NCBI GenBank assembly: GCA_038747915.1
Contig: JBCDJJ010000075.1
Coordinates: 1 to 17,729 of the forward strand
DNA from: JBCDAP01 sp038747915
Lineage (GTDB): Bacteria; Planctomycetota; Phycisphaerae; Phycisphaerales; UBA1924
DNA length: 17,729 nt
Reading direction: 5' to 3'
The notes beneath the pieces were generated by a model that was not told the DNA's origin, did no database searches, and saw nothing but the letters and a program-made list of their open reading frames with translations. Positions within the stretch are counted from its first letter, which is position 1. Each line of letters opens with the position of its first letter. This document shows positions 8,052-14,731 of this stretch, piece by piece. The position numbers and the translations under genes were made by a program.

Positions 8052-8924
8052 TCATCCAAGCGAGAACGTGGACGAGATGATCAGCGCGCTGACCGCACCC
8101 GCGCCCCAGAGCAGCACCACCGCTTGCCCCTCGACACGTTCCGCGGTGGCCCACATCGCGTGCATCGCCGCGAGGCCGAGCAGGGCCGAGGCCGACCAGT
8201 GCCACCACCCGTGCGCCGCACCCATCGCCCCGAGCAGCACGACGCCGGACAACTCAAGGAAAAGCAGCGCCGTCGCGATCCCCCGGCCACCGATCGTGAC
8301 GAACGAGTGCAGAGCATCGGTGAGGTCCTCGGCCTCGTCGCGGAGCAGCGCGAGTAGTGTCCATGCACCGATCACCAGCGCCGCCAGGGCCGTGGCACCG
8401 GTTGCAGCCTGAAGCGCACCGGTCCCCCTGAGCGCCGCCGAAGCCTCGGCCGGTGTGGCGATGCTGATCACCGCAGCGGGCACCAGCGCCAGTGCAATCG
8501 GTAGCGTCAGCTCGATGAAGAGCATCCGCCCGCCGCCCACCACCGCCACCACCACGAGCACCGCAGCAACACCCAGGATGCCAAACGCGAACGAGAACGC
8601 GCCCGCGACGAACGCCGCGAGGGCACACCCGACCGCGAGCACCAGACACGCCCCGCGGACCGTCCGAGCCAGCCCCGCGCTCCACCGCGCATCGCCCGAT
8701 GTCAGCCCGAGCCGGACCGACACCCCGCGGTCAGCGACCGCGAGGTCGAACCCGATGAGCCCCGCGAGCGCCAGCACCGCGAAGGCCGGCGGGATGATCG
8801 CACCGCCACGATCCGCAAGCGTCGCCCACACAAAGGTATAGGGCAGCGCAAGCAGCAGCGTCGCGAGCCGCGTGGTGCGAAGGATCGTGAGCGGGTGAGT
8901 CGGCGTGAGCGCAGCACCAATCAT
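8052..8924 (-). CDS. Polytopic membrane protein, possibly UbiA-fold
   Basis: The protein has 290 residues with about eight or nine hydrophobic helices and is an integral membrane protein. I do not recognise it firmly. One loop, LLRDEAEDLTDALHSFVTIGG, resembles the second Asp-rich motif of UbiA prenyltransferases (an RDxxxD run followed by a Gly after ~10 residues), and the overall helix count fits. The usual first NDxxDxxxD motif is not visible; the nearest acidic stretch is GFDLAVADRG. It may therefore be a divergent or inactive UbiA relative, or unrelated. Its ATG overlaps the stop of the upstream GT39 gene by ATGA (8921-8924), and it is the last gene of the operon. A role with the glycosyltransferase on a polyprenyl-linked substrate is inferred from position only. 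Confidence 0.8.
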   Translation of the reverse strand: MIGAALTPTHPLTILRTTRLATLLLALPYTFVWATLADRGGAIIPPAFAVLALAGLIGFDLAVADRGVSVRLGLTSGDARWSAGLARTVRGACLVLAVGCALAAFVAGAFSFAFGILGVAAVLVVVAVVGGGRMLFIELTLPIALALVPAAVISIATPAEASAALRGTGALQAATGATALAALVIGAWTLLALLRDEAEDLTDALHSFVTIGGRGIATALLFLELSGVVLLGAMGAAHGWWHWSASALLGLAAMHAMWATAERVEGQAVVLLWGAGAVSALIISSTFSLG

Positions 8925-10426
8925 GGGGCCGCCATGGTATCGGCGGGGCGCGTCGGACGAACGAGCACGAGCTCGCGCGCACGCACGGTGACCCGCGCGA
9001 CCTCGCGAAACGCCTCGGCGCCGAACATTTCGACAAGCAGATCGCGCTCGGGCAGCGTGAGAATCAAGGCGTCGGGCGGCTCGACCTGTGGGGATTCAGC
9101 AGGCCGCGACGCGGGCGCGAGTGTCGGCGGATCGGCCTGCACCTCGTCGTACGCCCAGTACGCGCGGACCCCCGTCATCTGCTCGAGATAGAGCAGCAGC
9201 TCCGGACGCGTGTCCGCCTGCGACTCGGCCCACACCCACTCGCCGGGCTCGAGGTGCGGGGCAAGCGACTCCGCTGCGGCAAACGCGCTCGTCTCCGCCC
9301 GCCTCGGCTCGGCGACCGCGACCCACGCGATGAACGCACCGAGCAACACGGCGGGCCACGACCACCGAGCGCCCAAGAACATCCAGCGCGCGATGCGCGC
9401 GCGGTGTACCAGGAATTCGTCCGGCGAGAACGCCCCACGGGCTGCATACGCCACGAGCGGCGGGAGCACGACGACCGCTGGCAGTCCGTAGCGTGGGTTC
9501 GCGACCCCGGCGAGCGTGTAGACGACGAGCGCGAGGGCGAACGCCCACGCGAGCGCCAGGGCAACACGGTGTCGCGCACCCGCGTCCTGTGACCGTTCAC
9601 CTTCTCGCCGCGCGTCCGGGCCCCACGGCAGAAGCATCGCCAAGACGAGCGGCATCGCTGTGAGCGCCACCATCGGGCCGAAGGCCGGCAACTCCAGCAA
9701 CCGCTCCGGCGTGTACAAGAAATCGCCCACGCCCTGACGAACCACCGGTTCGCCCAAGGAGTCTCCAGGGATCGCGAGCAGCGCCGCCAGAAGCCCGATG
9801 CCGGTGGCCACCATCGCGGCGAGCACGTGCCGAGACCGAGGACGGAGCACGAACACACCGCCCGCGCACGCCGCTGCGATGACCGGGAGCCCAGCGGGCC
9901 CCTTCGCTGCCCCACTCACGAACACACCGAGCCCGATGCAAATGAGCGGCCACACACCACCGCGTCGGCAGCACTCGATCACCCCGAAGGCCGCAGCACC
10001 GGTCGCCGCGATCATGAGCATCTCGATCTCAGCAGCTCGGCCCGGTGGCCACAACGCCGGGAAGAGAGCCGCACCGAGCCCCGCAGCGAGCCCCCACCGG
10101 TGGCCGAACCACACACGCGCGAACGCCCAGCTCAGCATGGCGAGCGCGAGCCCCGCGAGCGCTGATGGCACGCGCGCGCCGAACTCGTGCTGACCAAAGG
10201 CCGCCGAGCTCACCCCGATCGCCCACGGCATACCAAGCGGTTTCCGCACGTACACCGTTTCGAAGAGCCGCGGTGTGCGCACGTCGCCGGTCTCAAGCAT
10301 CGCCCACGCCGGCGCCACGCGGTGTCCCTCCGTCGAGCGGAAGGGGTGCGTGCCGAGGCCGATGAAGAACACCAGCGCCGACACACCGAGCACGACCGCG
10401 GCGTCGCGCCAGTCGAGCGGCTTCAT
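8921..10426 (-). CDS. GT39/ArnT-like membrane glycosyltransferase (GT-C fold)
   Basis: The protein has 501 residues and about eleven or twelve membrane helices. The N-terminus is typical of the dolichyl-phosphate-mannose/ArnT-like family: a first helix, a long extracytoplasmic loop and then FETVYVRKPLGMPWAIG, the counterpart of the family's conserved loop before helix 3, followed by EFGARVPSALAG. Such enzymes move a sugar from a polyprenyl phosphate donor to lipid, glycan or protein outside the membrane. Where relatives have an acidic DE pair in the first loop, this protein has STEGHR, leaving a single Glu (E32 region). The C-terminal ~100 residues form a soluble domain (LLYLEQMTGVRAYWAYDE). 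Its start overlaps the phosphatase stop by ATGA (10423-10426), and its stop overlaps the next gene the same way. Acceptor and donor are unknown. Confidence 0.87.
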   Translation of the reverse strand: MKPLDWRDAAVVLGVSALVFFIGLGTHPFRSTEGHRVAPAWAMLETGDVRTPRLFETVYVRKPLGMPWAIGVSSAAFGQHEFGARVPSALAGLALAMLSWAFARVWFGHRWGLAAGLGAALFPALWPPGRAAEIEMLMIAATGAAAFGVIECCRRGGVWPLICIGLGVFVSGAAKGPAGLPVIAAACAGGVFVLRPRSRHVLAAMVATGIGLLAALLAIPGDSLGEPVVRQGVGDFLYTPERLLELPAFGPMVALTAMPLVLAMLLPWGPDARREGERSQDAGARHRVALALAWAFALALVVYTLAGVANPRYGLPAVVVLPPLVAYAARGAFSPDEFLVHRARIARWMFLGARWSWPAVLLGAFIAWVAVAEPRRAETSAFAAAESLAPHLEPGEWVWAESQADTRPELLLYLEQMTGVRAYWAYDEVQADPPTLAPASRPAESPQVEPPDALILTLPERDLLVEMFGAEAFREVARVTVRARELVLVRPTRPADTMAAP

Positions 10427-11115
10427 CCGCCGGTGCCCGGGGCGCCCGTGGTCCGCTCGAACACGAGCGAAGCGCCGTCTTCCTCGAGCGATGGGAACCC
10501 CGCGATGGGCTCGCCCGTGCGGAGCGACTCGGCGATCTCATCCGCCCACTCGACCACATACGAGAACATCCGCGGGTTGTCGGCGGGGTCGTGCTTCTGG
10601 GTGATCGCTTCGGCGAGCGCATCGGGGAGCGGCACGCCCCCGCGCAGATGGCGGTGCAGGGCGACGGTCGCACCCGTGCGCTCCGAGCCCGCGGCGCAGT
10701 GTACGAGCACCGGGTGGTTGGCGGGATCGGCGATCAGCTCGAGCACCTGCACGTAGGCGTTGGGGTTGCCGCGGGCATCGCCCTTGAGCCGCGTGGCGAA
10801 CCGGTGCACGCCGAGCGATTCGGCTGTCTCGATCATGCGCCGCTCGGTCGCTGAGCCCGGCGAGTAGCCCCCCAGATCGATGATCGTGCGGATCTCGTTC
10901 TCACGGACGATGCGTGTGAGCGTCGGCGGCGTCTGGCGGCCGGCGCGGTACAGCTCGCCCGGCGTCACCTCGGCGAAGTTCCGCGGCACTACGCGGTTCT
11001 CGATGAATTCCTCCCAAACCCACACACCGGCTCCAATCGCAGCAGCGATCGTGAGGAACACGATCGGGCCACGTGACCGGCGCGGACTGACTGCTTCGTC
11101 GCGGGGCGTGCTCAT
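10423..11115 (-). CDS. Membrane-anchored dual-specificity/tyrosine phosphatase family protein
   Basis: The protein has 230 residues. A single hydrophobic helix (about 17-36, GPIVFLTIAAAIGAGVWVW) after a basic N-terminus suggests a membrane anchor with the catalytic domain outside the cytoplasm. The phosphatase loop HCAAGSERTG at 139-148 matches HCxxGxxR[ST], with catalytic C140 and phosphate-binding R146. The preceding strand and the TPGELYRAGRQ, IRTIIDLGG and RFATRLKG segments fit the DSP/atypical tyrosine phosphatase fold. The general acid is probably in the loop near D113. The start overlaps the tyrA stop by ATGA (11112-11115), and the stop overlaps the GT39 start. The substrate could be phosphotyrosine, a phosphoinositide-like lipid or a polyprenyl or sugar phosphate; the sequence does not decide. 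Confidence 0.9.
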   Translation of the reverse strand: MSTPRDEAVSPRRSRGPIVFLTIAAAIGAGVWVWEEFIENRVVPRNFAEVTPGELYRAGRQTPPTLTRIVRENEIRTIIDLGGYSPGSATERRMIETAESLGVHRFATRLKGDARGNPNAYVQVLELIADPANHPVLVHCAAGSERTGATVALHRHLRGGVPLPDALAEAITQKHDPADNPRMFSYVVEWADEIAESLRTGEPIAGFPSLEEDGASLVFERTTGAPGTGG

Positions 11116-11963
11116 GGCCCCAGTGTATTTCCCGCGATGTGCTCGGCGAGCGTATCGATGAGCAACTTTGTCTCCGTGCCGACACGGTCCCGGTCCATCT
11201 CGCTCCGCTCGGCGGCCTGCTCGAAGGCCCCGATGAGCGCAGCTCGGTCGCCACGCGTCACGACGCCCGCCAGCTCGGCGACCCGCTCGGCGTACGCGGC
11301 GATCGTCTCGCGACGTTCCTCGCTCGCGAGCATGATGTCGGCGTATAGAGCGGCATCTTGCGCAAGCAAGCGCTGAATGATGCTCAGCTCGATCCGGTAG
11401 ATCGGGCTCGAGAACCGCAGCGACCGCTCCGACGCCCCGTCTCGCTCAGCGAGAAAGGCACCGAGCGCGAGCGTGGCGAAGTGCCGCAGGGCCTGCACCT
11501 GGATCATGGCGCGATCGTGCTCATCGGCTGTCGCCTCGGTGATCGCGGCGCCCGCGTGGCGGAACAGATCGAGCACCCACGCCGAGGCCCCCGGCTCACG
11601 CGCCGGAATCGACACAATCGTCTGTCCACGCAACGACGCCGCATCGGGCCCGAACATCGGGTGCAGGCCCAGCACTGGGCCAGCGTGCGCTCCAAGCATC
11701 GCTGCGACCGGTGCGCGCTTGGTGGAGGTGATGTCGGCGAGCACCGCAGCCCTCGGGAGATGCGGGCCGATGGCTCCGATGACCTCCTCAGTCACCGCGA
11801 TCGGCACGCAGACGAGCGCGAGATCACACACCGAGAGATGGTCTGGCGCTTCGGTCCAGTCGCCCGCATCCAGGCCGCGAACCGAGCACCCGTGCTCTAC
11901 GAAGAATCGCTCGAACCATCGGCCCATCTGACCGAGCCCAACGATGACCACGCGACGCGACAT
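11112..11963 (-). CDS. tyrA: Prephenate dehydrogenase (TyrA, monofunctional, enterobacterial-type core)
   Basis: The enzyme oxidatively decarboxylates prephenate to 4-hydroxyphenylpyruvate in tyrosine synthesis. I placed the start at 11963 (MSRRVVIVGLGQMG), giving 283 residues. The longer frame to 12116 runs through an intergenic palindromic repeat and has no family resemblance. The NAD-binding GLGQMG is at residues 9-14. Downstream motifs are VCVPIAVTEEVIG, LADITSTK, GLHPMFGPD, the ADEHD segment with the likely catalytic His, QALRHFATLA and SSPIYRIELS. The last four closely match the dehydrogenase half of E. coli chorismate mutase-prephenate dehydrogenase, yet no mutase domain is present. 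It is the first gene of a four-gene ATGA-overlapping operon. No Shine-Dalgarno is obvious. Confidence 0.95.
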   Translation of the reverse strand: MSRRVVIVGLGQMGRWFERFFVEHGCSVRGLDAGDWTEAPDHLSVCDLALVCVPIAVTEEVIGAIGPHLPRAAVLADITSTKRAPVAAMLGAHAGPVLGLHPMFGPDAASLRGQTIVSIPAREPGASAWVLDLFRHAGAAITEATADEHDRAMIQVQALRHFATLALGAFLAERDGASERSLRFSSPIYRIELSIIQRLLAQDAALYADIMLASEERRETIAAYAERVAELAGVVTRGDRAALIGAFEQAAERSEMDRDRVGTETKLLIDTLAEHIAGNTLGP

Positions 11964-11993
11964 CTCATGCACGCTACCGGCCCCGCCGTAGAA

Positions 11994-12022
11994 GGTGGTG
12001 GGAGCGTCCCGCTCGCACGAAC
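11994..12022 (+). repeat. 29-bp palindromic interspersed repeat, copy 1
   Basis: The unit begins GGTGGTGGGAGCG and contains the near-palindrome GAGCGTCCCGCTC, ending CACGAAC. It lies 31 bp upstream of the tyrA start and faces copy 2 across a 59-bp spacer. It matches copies at 12082-12110 (opposite strand) and 17074-17102. Confidence 0.8.
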
Positions 12023-12081
12023 GAAAGCGATCGACCCCCCACCCCTCGAAAAGCCAGTCGGCACGAGCGCGAACACCCGAA

Positions 12082-12110
12082 GTACGCGGGAGCGGGACGC
12101 TCTCGCCACC
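12082..12110 (-). repeat. 29-bp palindromic interspersed repeat, copy 2 (inverted)
   Basis: Read on the minus strand it starts GGTGGCGAGAGCG, continues TCCCGCTCCCGCG and ends TAC. It is 11 bp beyond the epimerase stop (12122). With copy 1 it forms an inverted pair able to fold into one long stem-loop, and each copy can also fold alone. It fills most of the epimerase-tyrA gap (11964-12121) and could terminate epimerase transcription. Confidence 0.8.
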
Positions 12111-12121
12111 GACCACTGACG

Positions 12122-13168
12122 CTAGCCGACACGGCCGATGACCCCCCGCGGGGTGCGCTCGGGCGGGTCCGCGAGGGTGAGGCGCAGCCCCTCGTCGAGA
12201 GTGGTCACCGGCTCGTACCCGAGCGCGGTGCGGATGCTCGTCAGGTCCGCCAGCGAGTGCCGCACATCGCCGGCCCGCGGCTCGGCGTGTGTCGCCGTCG
12301 CGTGCTCACGGCCCAGCAGCGCCGCGATGCGGCGGAACAGCGTGTTGATCGTCGTCCGCTCCCCGCACCCCACGTTGAGCACCGCGCCGTCGAGCGGGTG
12401 CGGGGCGGCCCCCGCGAGCAGGTTGGCGAGCACCGCGTTCGACACGTGCGTCATGTCGCGGGTCTGCTCACCGTCGCCGAAGATCGTGACCGGCTCGTCG
12501 GCCGCGATCTGAGCCGCAAACTTGGCCACGACGGCGGAGTAGGGCGAGTCACCCGGCTGCCCGGCGCCGAACACGTTGAAGTACCGAAGCGACACCCCGT
12601 CGAGCTCCCACGACGAGGCCCACGCCCGCACCACCTGTTCGCCGGCAAGCTTGGCGGCCGCGTAGGGGGAGAGACAGTTCGGTGGCATATCCTCGCGCTT
12701 CGGGAGCTCGTCGGTATCGCCGTAGGCCGACGACGAGGCGGCGTAGACCATGCGCGCAGCCCCCGCGAGCCTGGCGGCCTCGGCCACCCGCTCGGTGCCC
12801 ACCGCATTCACCAGCATGCACCGGTCGGGCTCCTCGAGCGAGCGCGGCACGGACACCATCGCCGCCTCGTGGAACACCGTGCCGCACCGATCGACCGCGT
12901 CGGCCAGGGCCTCGGGCTCGAGGATCGAGGCATGAATGAACCGGAACGCGGTCGGATACCGGTCCAGAAGCTCCGCTGGGCCCGCGGCGTCGGCGTTCGA
13001 GCAGTCATCGATCACCGAGACCTCGGCGCCGAGATCGAGCAGCGCCCGGGCCAGGTGACCACCGATGAAGCCGGCCCCGCCGGTCACGCACACGCGGCGC
13101 CCCGCGTAGAAGGCGCGAAGCCGCGGCTCGTGCCCGCCGGGTGCTGACTGGTCTGGCTCGCTCGTCAT
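12122..13168 (-). CDS. NAD-dependent sugar epimerase/dehydratase (extended SDR, GalE/WbpP-like)
   Basis: The protein has 348 residues from the ATG at 13168. The longer frame to 13354 reads through the antisense of tRNA-Cys and is rejected. The Rossmann motif TGGAGFIGGH has its glycines at 30-36, and DD at 54-55 ends the second strand as expected for NAD binding. The catalytic triad is visible as SSSAYG at 145-150 with Y169 and K173 in YAAAK. Further family segments are RYFNVFGAGQ, TIFGDGEQTRDMTHV and LNVGCGE. The likely reaction is C4 epimerisation, or a related change, of a nucleotide sugar for surface polysaccharide. The exact sugar cannot be read from the sequence. It lies just downstream of tRNA-Cys on the same strand, and its stop is followed by a palindromic repeat. 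Confidence 0.92.
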   Translation of the reverse strand: MTSEPDQSAPGGHEPRLRAFYAGRRVCVTGGAGFIGGHLARALLDLGAEVSVIDDCSNADAAGPAELLDRYPTAFRFIHASILEPEALADAVDRCGTVFHEAAMVSVPRSLEEPDRCMLVNAVGTERVAEAARLAGAARMVYAASSSAYGDTDELPKREDMPPNCLSPYAAAKLAGEQVVRAWASSWELDGVSLRYFNVFGAGQPGDSPYSAVVAKFAAQIAADEPVTIFGDGEQTRDMTHVSNAVLANLLAGAAPHPLDGAVLNVGCGERTTINTLFRRIAALLGREHATATHAEPRAGDVRHSLADLTSIRTALGYEPVTTLDEGLRLTLADPPERTPRGVIGRVG

Positions 13169-13256
13169 GCGTGTGAGGGTGGAGGTCTCAGACGCCTCGC
13201 GGAGTGCCCCGATTCGGATCCTCACCGGGCCAGGCGTTCTCGTCGGTGCGTTGCAA

Positions 13257-13330
13257 AGGCCGCGGTGGGATTCGAACCCACGACTAACGGATTTGCAATC
13301 CGTCCCCTTAGACCACTCGGGCACACGGCC
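13257..13330 (-). tRNA. tRNA-Cys (anticodon GCA)
   Basis: The 74-nt minus-strand gene folds as a cloverleaf. The acceptor is GGCCGTG paired with CGCGGCC, with one G-U pair. The D-arm is CCC/GGG around AGTGG. The anticodon arm is ACGGA-TTGCAAA-TCCGT, giving anticodon GCA. A 5-nt variable loop and the T-arm GTGGG-TTCGAAT-CCCAC follow. The discriminator base is U, as required by cysteinyl-tRNA synthetase. The 3' end continues TTG, so CCA is not encoded and must be added enzymatically. Confidence 0.97.
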
Positions 13331-13340
13331 ACCGAAACGG

Positions 13341-13346
13341 ATGATA
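13341..13346 (-). promoter_or_regulatory. possible -10 element for tRNA-Cys
   Basis: TATCAT on the minus strand lies 10 bases upstream of the mature tRNA 5' end, a plausible -10 position. No good -35 is visible in the G-rich sequence before it. Confidence 0.3.
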
Positions 13347-13378
13347 CCCCCCAACCGCCCGAGAGCGTGCCGCCCCGA

Positions 13379-13717
13379 ATGGACGCCTATCCTCCGGCCA
13401 TGCCGTCACATCCCACCACACCGGCGCTGGAGACCGTCGAGCCCATCGGCCTCCGCGTGCTCATCCGCAAGGATGAAGACAAGAAGCAGACCAAGTCGGG
13501 GATCCACCTCCCCGACAAGATCGAGATCCCCACGCTCACCGGCCGCGTGGTCGCTGTCTCCGCCCAGGTCGACAACGACGCCGACTACCCCCTGGCCCAG
13601 TACGACCGCGTGCTGTTCAACCCCAAGCACGCCATCCCGGTGGACTTCGAGGGCGACAACCGCCTCTTCGTGATCCCCGTGGAGGATGTCGTGGCGGTCT
13701 TCCGGCGCGAGGAGTAG
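13379..13717 (+). CDS. GroES-like (Cpn10 family) small protein
   Basis: The protein has 112 residues from the ATG at 13379, or 105 from 13400; neither start has a convincing Shine-Dalgarno. The frame before 13379 reads through the tRNA antisense and is not used. The body follows the Cpn10 pattern: PIGLRVLIRKDEDKK, a mobile-loop-like TKSGIHLPD whose IHL stands where GroES has the IVL tripeptide that binds GroEL, then LTGRVVAVS, YDRVLFNPKHAIPVDF and LFVIPVEDVVAVF. It is probably a co-chaperonin or a paralogue of one. No groEL gene is adjacent; the next gene is an unrelated membrane protein. That isolation argues for a secondary copy, though planctomycetes often carry several groES genes. Confidence 0.85.
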   Translation: MDAYPPAMPSHPTTPALETVEPIGLRVLIRKDEDKKQTKSGIHLPDKIEIPTLTGRVVAVSAQVDNDADYPLAQYDRVLFNPKHAIPVDFEGDNRLFVIPVEDVVAVFRREE

Positions 13718-13807
13718 CCGCGCCACCGGCAGCCCTCGGCGCTGACCGGGCCCCCCGTACACTTTCGGATCTGAGTTGACCGAATCCACCACGGAGAGGA
13801 GAGCGCC

Positions 13808-14614
13808 ATGCGGTCCGCCAATCCTGCCCTGAATGTCTTCGAGTCCGGCGAGTTCGGTGTCGAGTCGACAGACATCAAAACCATGACCTATTTCGGCACG
13901 GCCACCAAGGTCGGGGCCCTGATCGGCCTGTGCGCCGCAGCGGCGGTCTTTGCCTGGCAGTCGATGGTGGTGCCGGCGTTCACCTCGGGCTCGGTCGGCT
14001 CGCTCCTCTGGTGGTGGCTCGGGCTCGGGATCGCGACCTTTGTGATCGCGATCGGTGTGTCCTTCCTGCCGAAGGCCGCCCCGGTGCTCGCGCCGCTCGG
14101 TGCAGCCACCCAGGGCGGGACGCTCGCGATCCTCTCCGGCTTTATTGCCTCCCGGTACCTGGGTGATGTGGCGATCGCCGGTGGCGCTGCCGAAGGGCTG
14201 ATCTTCCAGGCGATCACGCTGACCTTCGCGATCGGCGGCGGGCTGGCGATCTGCTTCGCGGCCGGGCTCGCCCGTGTGAACGGCACGGTCGCCAAGATCG
14301 CGATCGTCATGGCCGCGGGCGTCGCGGTGTACTTCGTCGCGATCGTGATCTGCAACTGGTTCCTCGGGATGAACTTGCCGAACCTATTCTCCGAGGCCAG
14401 CCCACTCGGCATCGCGTTCTCTGCGTTCTTGCTCGTGCTCGCGTCGATCTTCCTGGTGCTCGACTTCCAGGCGGTCGAAGCCGGCGTGGAGCACCGCATG
14501 CCCAAGCACTACGAGTGGGTCGGGGGCTTCGCCATCGTGCTCACCCTCGCCTGGATCTACATCGAGGTGCTGCGTCTGCTCGGCAAGATCCGGACGGTCA
14601 TGGGCGACGACTGA
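13808..14614 (+). CDS. Bax inhibitor-1/YccA family membrane protein
   Basis: The protein has 268 residues. The opening MRSANPALN and an MTYFGTATKVG-like segment are hallmarks of the bacterial BaxI_1/YccA subgroup. About seven hydrophobic helices follow, ending with the family's DFQAVEAGVEHRMPKHYEWVGGF segment and a final helix (LAWIYIEVLRLLGKI). Relatives are inner-membrane proteins; some act as pH-sensitive calcium leak channels or modulate FtsH. The role here is not shown. The start is supported by a strong purine-rich Shine-Dalgarno (GGAGAGGAG, 13793-13801) 6 bases before the ATG. A TACACT hexamer at 13758-13763 could be a -10, but no -35 is clear. The TIM-barrel gene follows after 117 bp on the same strand. 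Confidence 0.93.
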   Translation: MRSANPALNVFESGEFGVESTDIKTMTYFGTATKVGALIGLCAAAAVFAWQSMVVPAFTSGSVGSLLWWWLGLGIATFVIAIGVSFLPKAAPVLAPLGAATQGGTLAILSGFIASRYLGDVAIAGGAAEGLIFQAITLTFAIGGGLAICFAAGLARVNGTVAKIAIVMAAGVAVYFVAIVICNWFLGMNLPNLFSEASPLGIAFSAFLLVLASIFLVLDFQAVEAGVEHRMPKHYEWVGGFAIVLTLAWIYIEVLRLLGKIRTVMGDD

Positions 14615-14731
14615 TCCGGGCCACGCCCGCCCTGCCCTGCCGCACCCCGAGCCGAACCTGACACCTGCCGGTGGGCAGTCACTCTGCTCTAATGATGGCT
14701 CCAGACCGACCACGCCGAGGAGGATCTCATC

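Noticed and set aside
11964..12116. N-terminal extension of tyrA to an ATG at 12116
   Set aside because: It reads through both palindromic repeat copies and has no family resemblance; the Rossmann fold begins right at the 11963 start.
12257..13147. 296-codon plus-strand ORF antisense to the epimerase
   Set aside because: Arg/His-rich shadow of a clear SDR enzyme with an intact Tyr/Lys catalytic pair on the minus strand.
13169..13354. N-terminal extension of the epimerase to 13354
   Set aside because: It translates the tRNA-Cys gene, giving the common tRNA-derived false peptide (EWSKGTDCKSV).
13265..13378. N-terminal extension of the GroES-like gene to 13265
   Set aside because: It translates the antisense of tRNA-Cys (MGFEPTTNGFAIRPL), a frequent annotation artefact.
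14654..14700. possible promoter with CTGACA and TCTAAT before the TIM-barrel gene
   Set aside because: The spacing is about 24 bp, too long for a standard -35/-10 pair.
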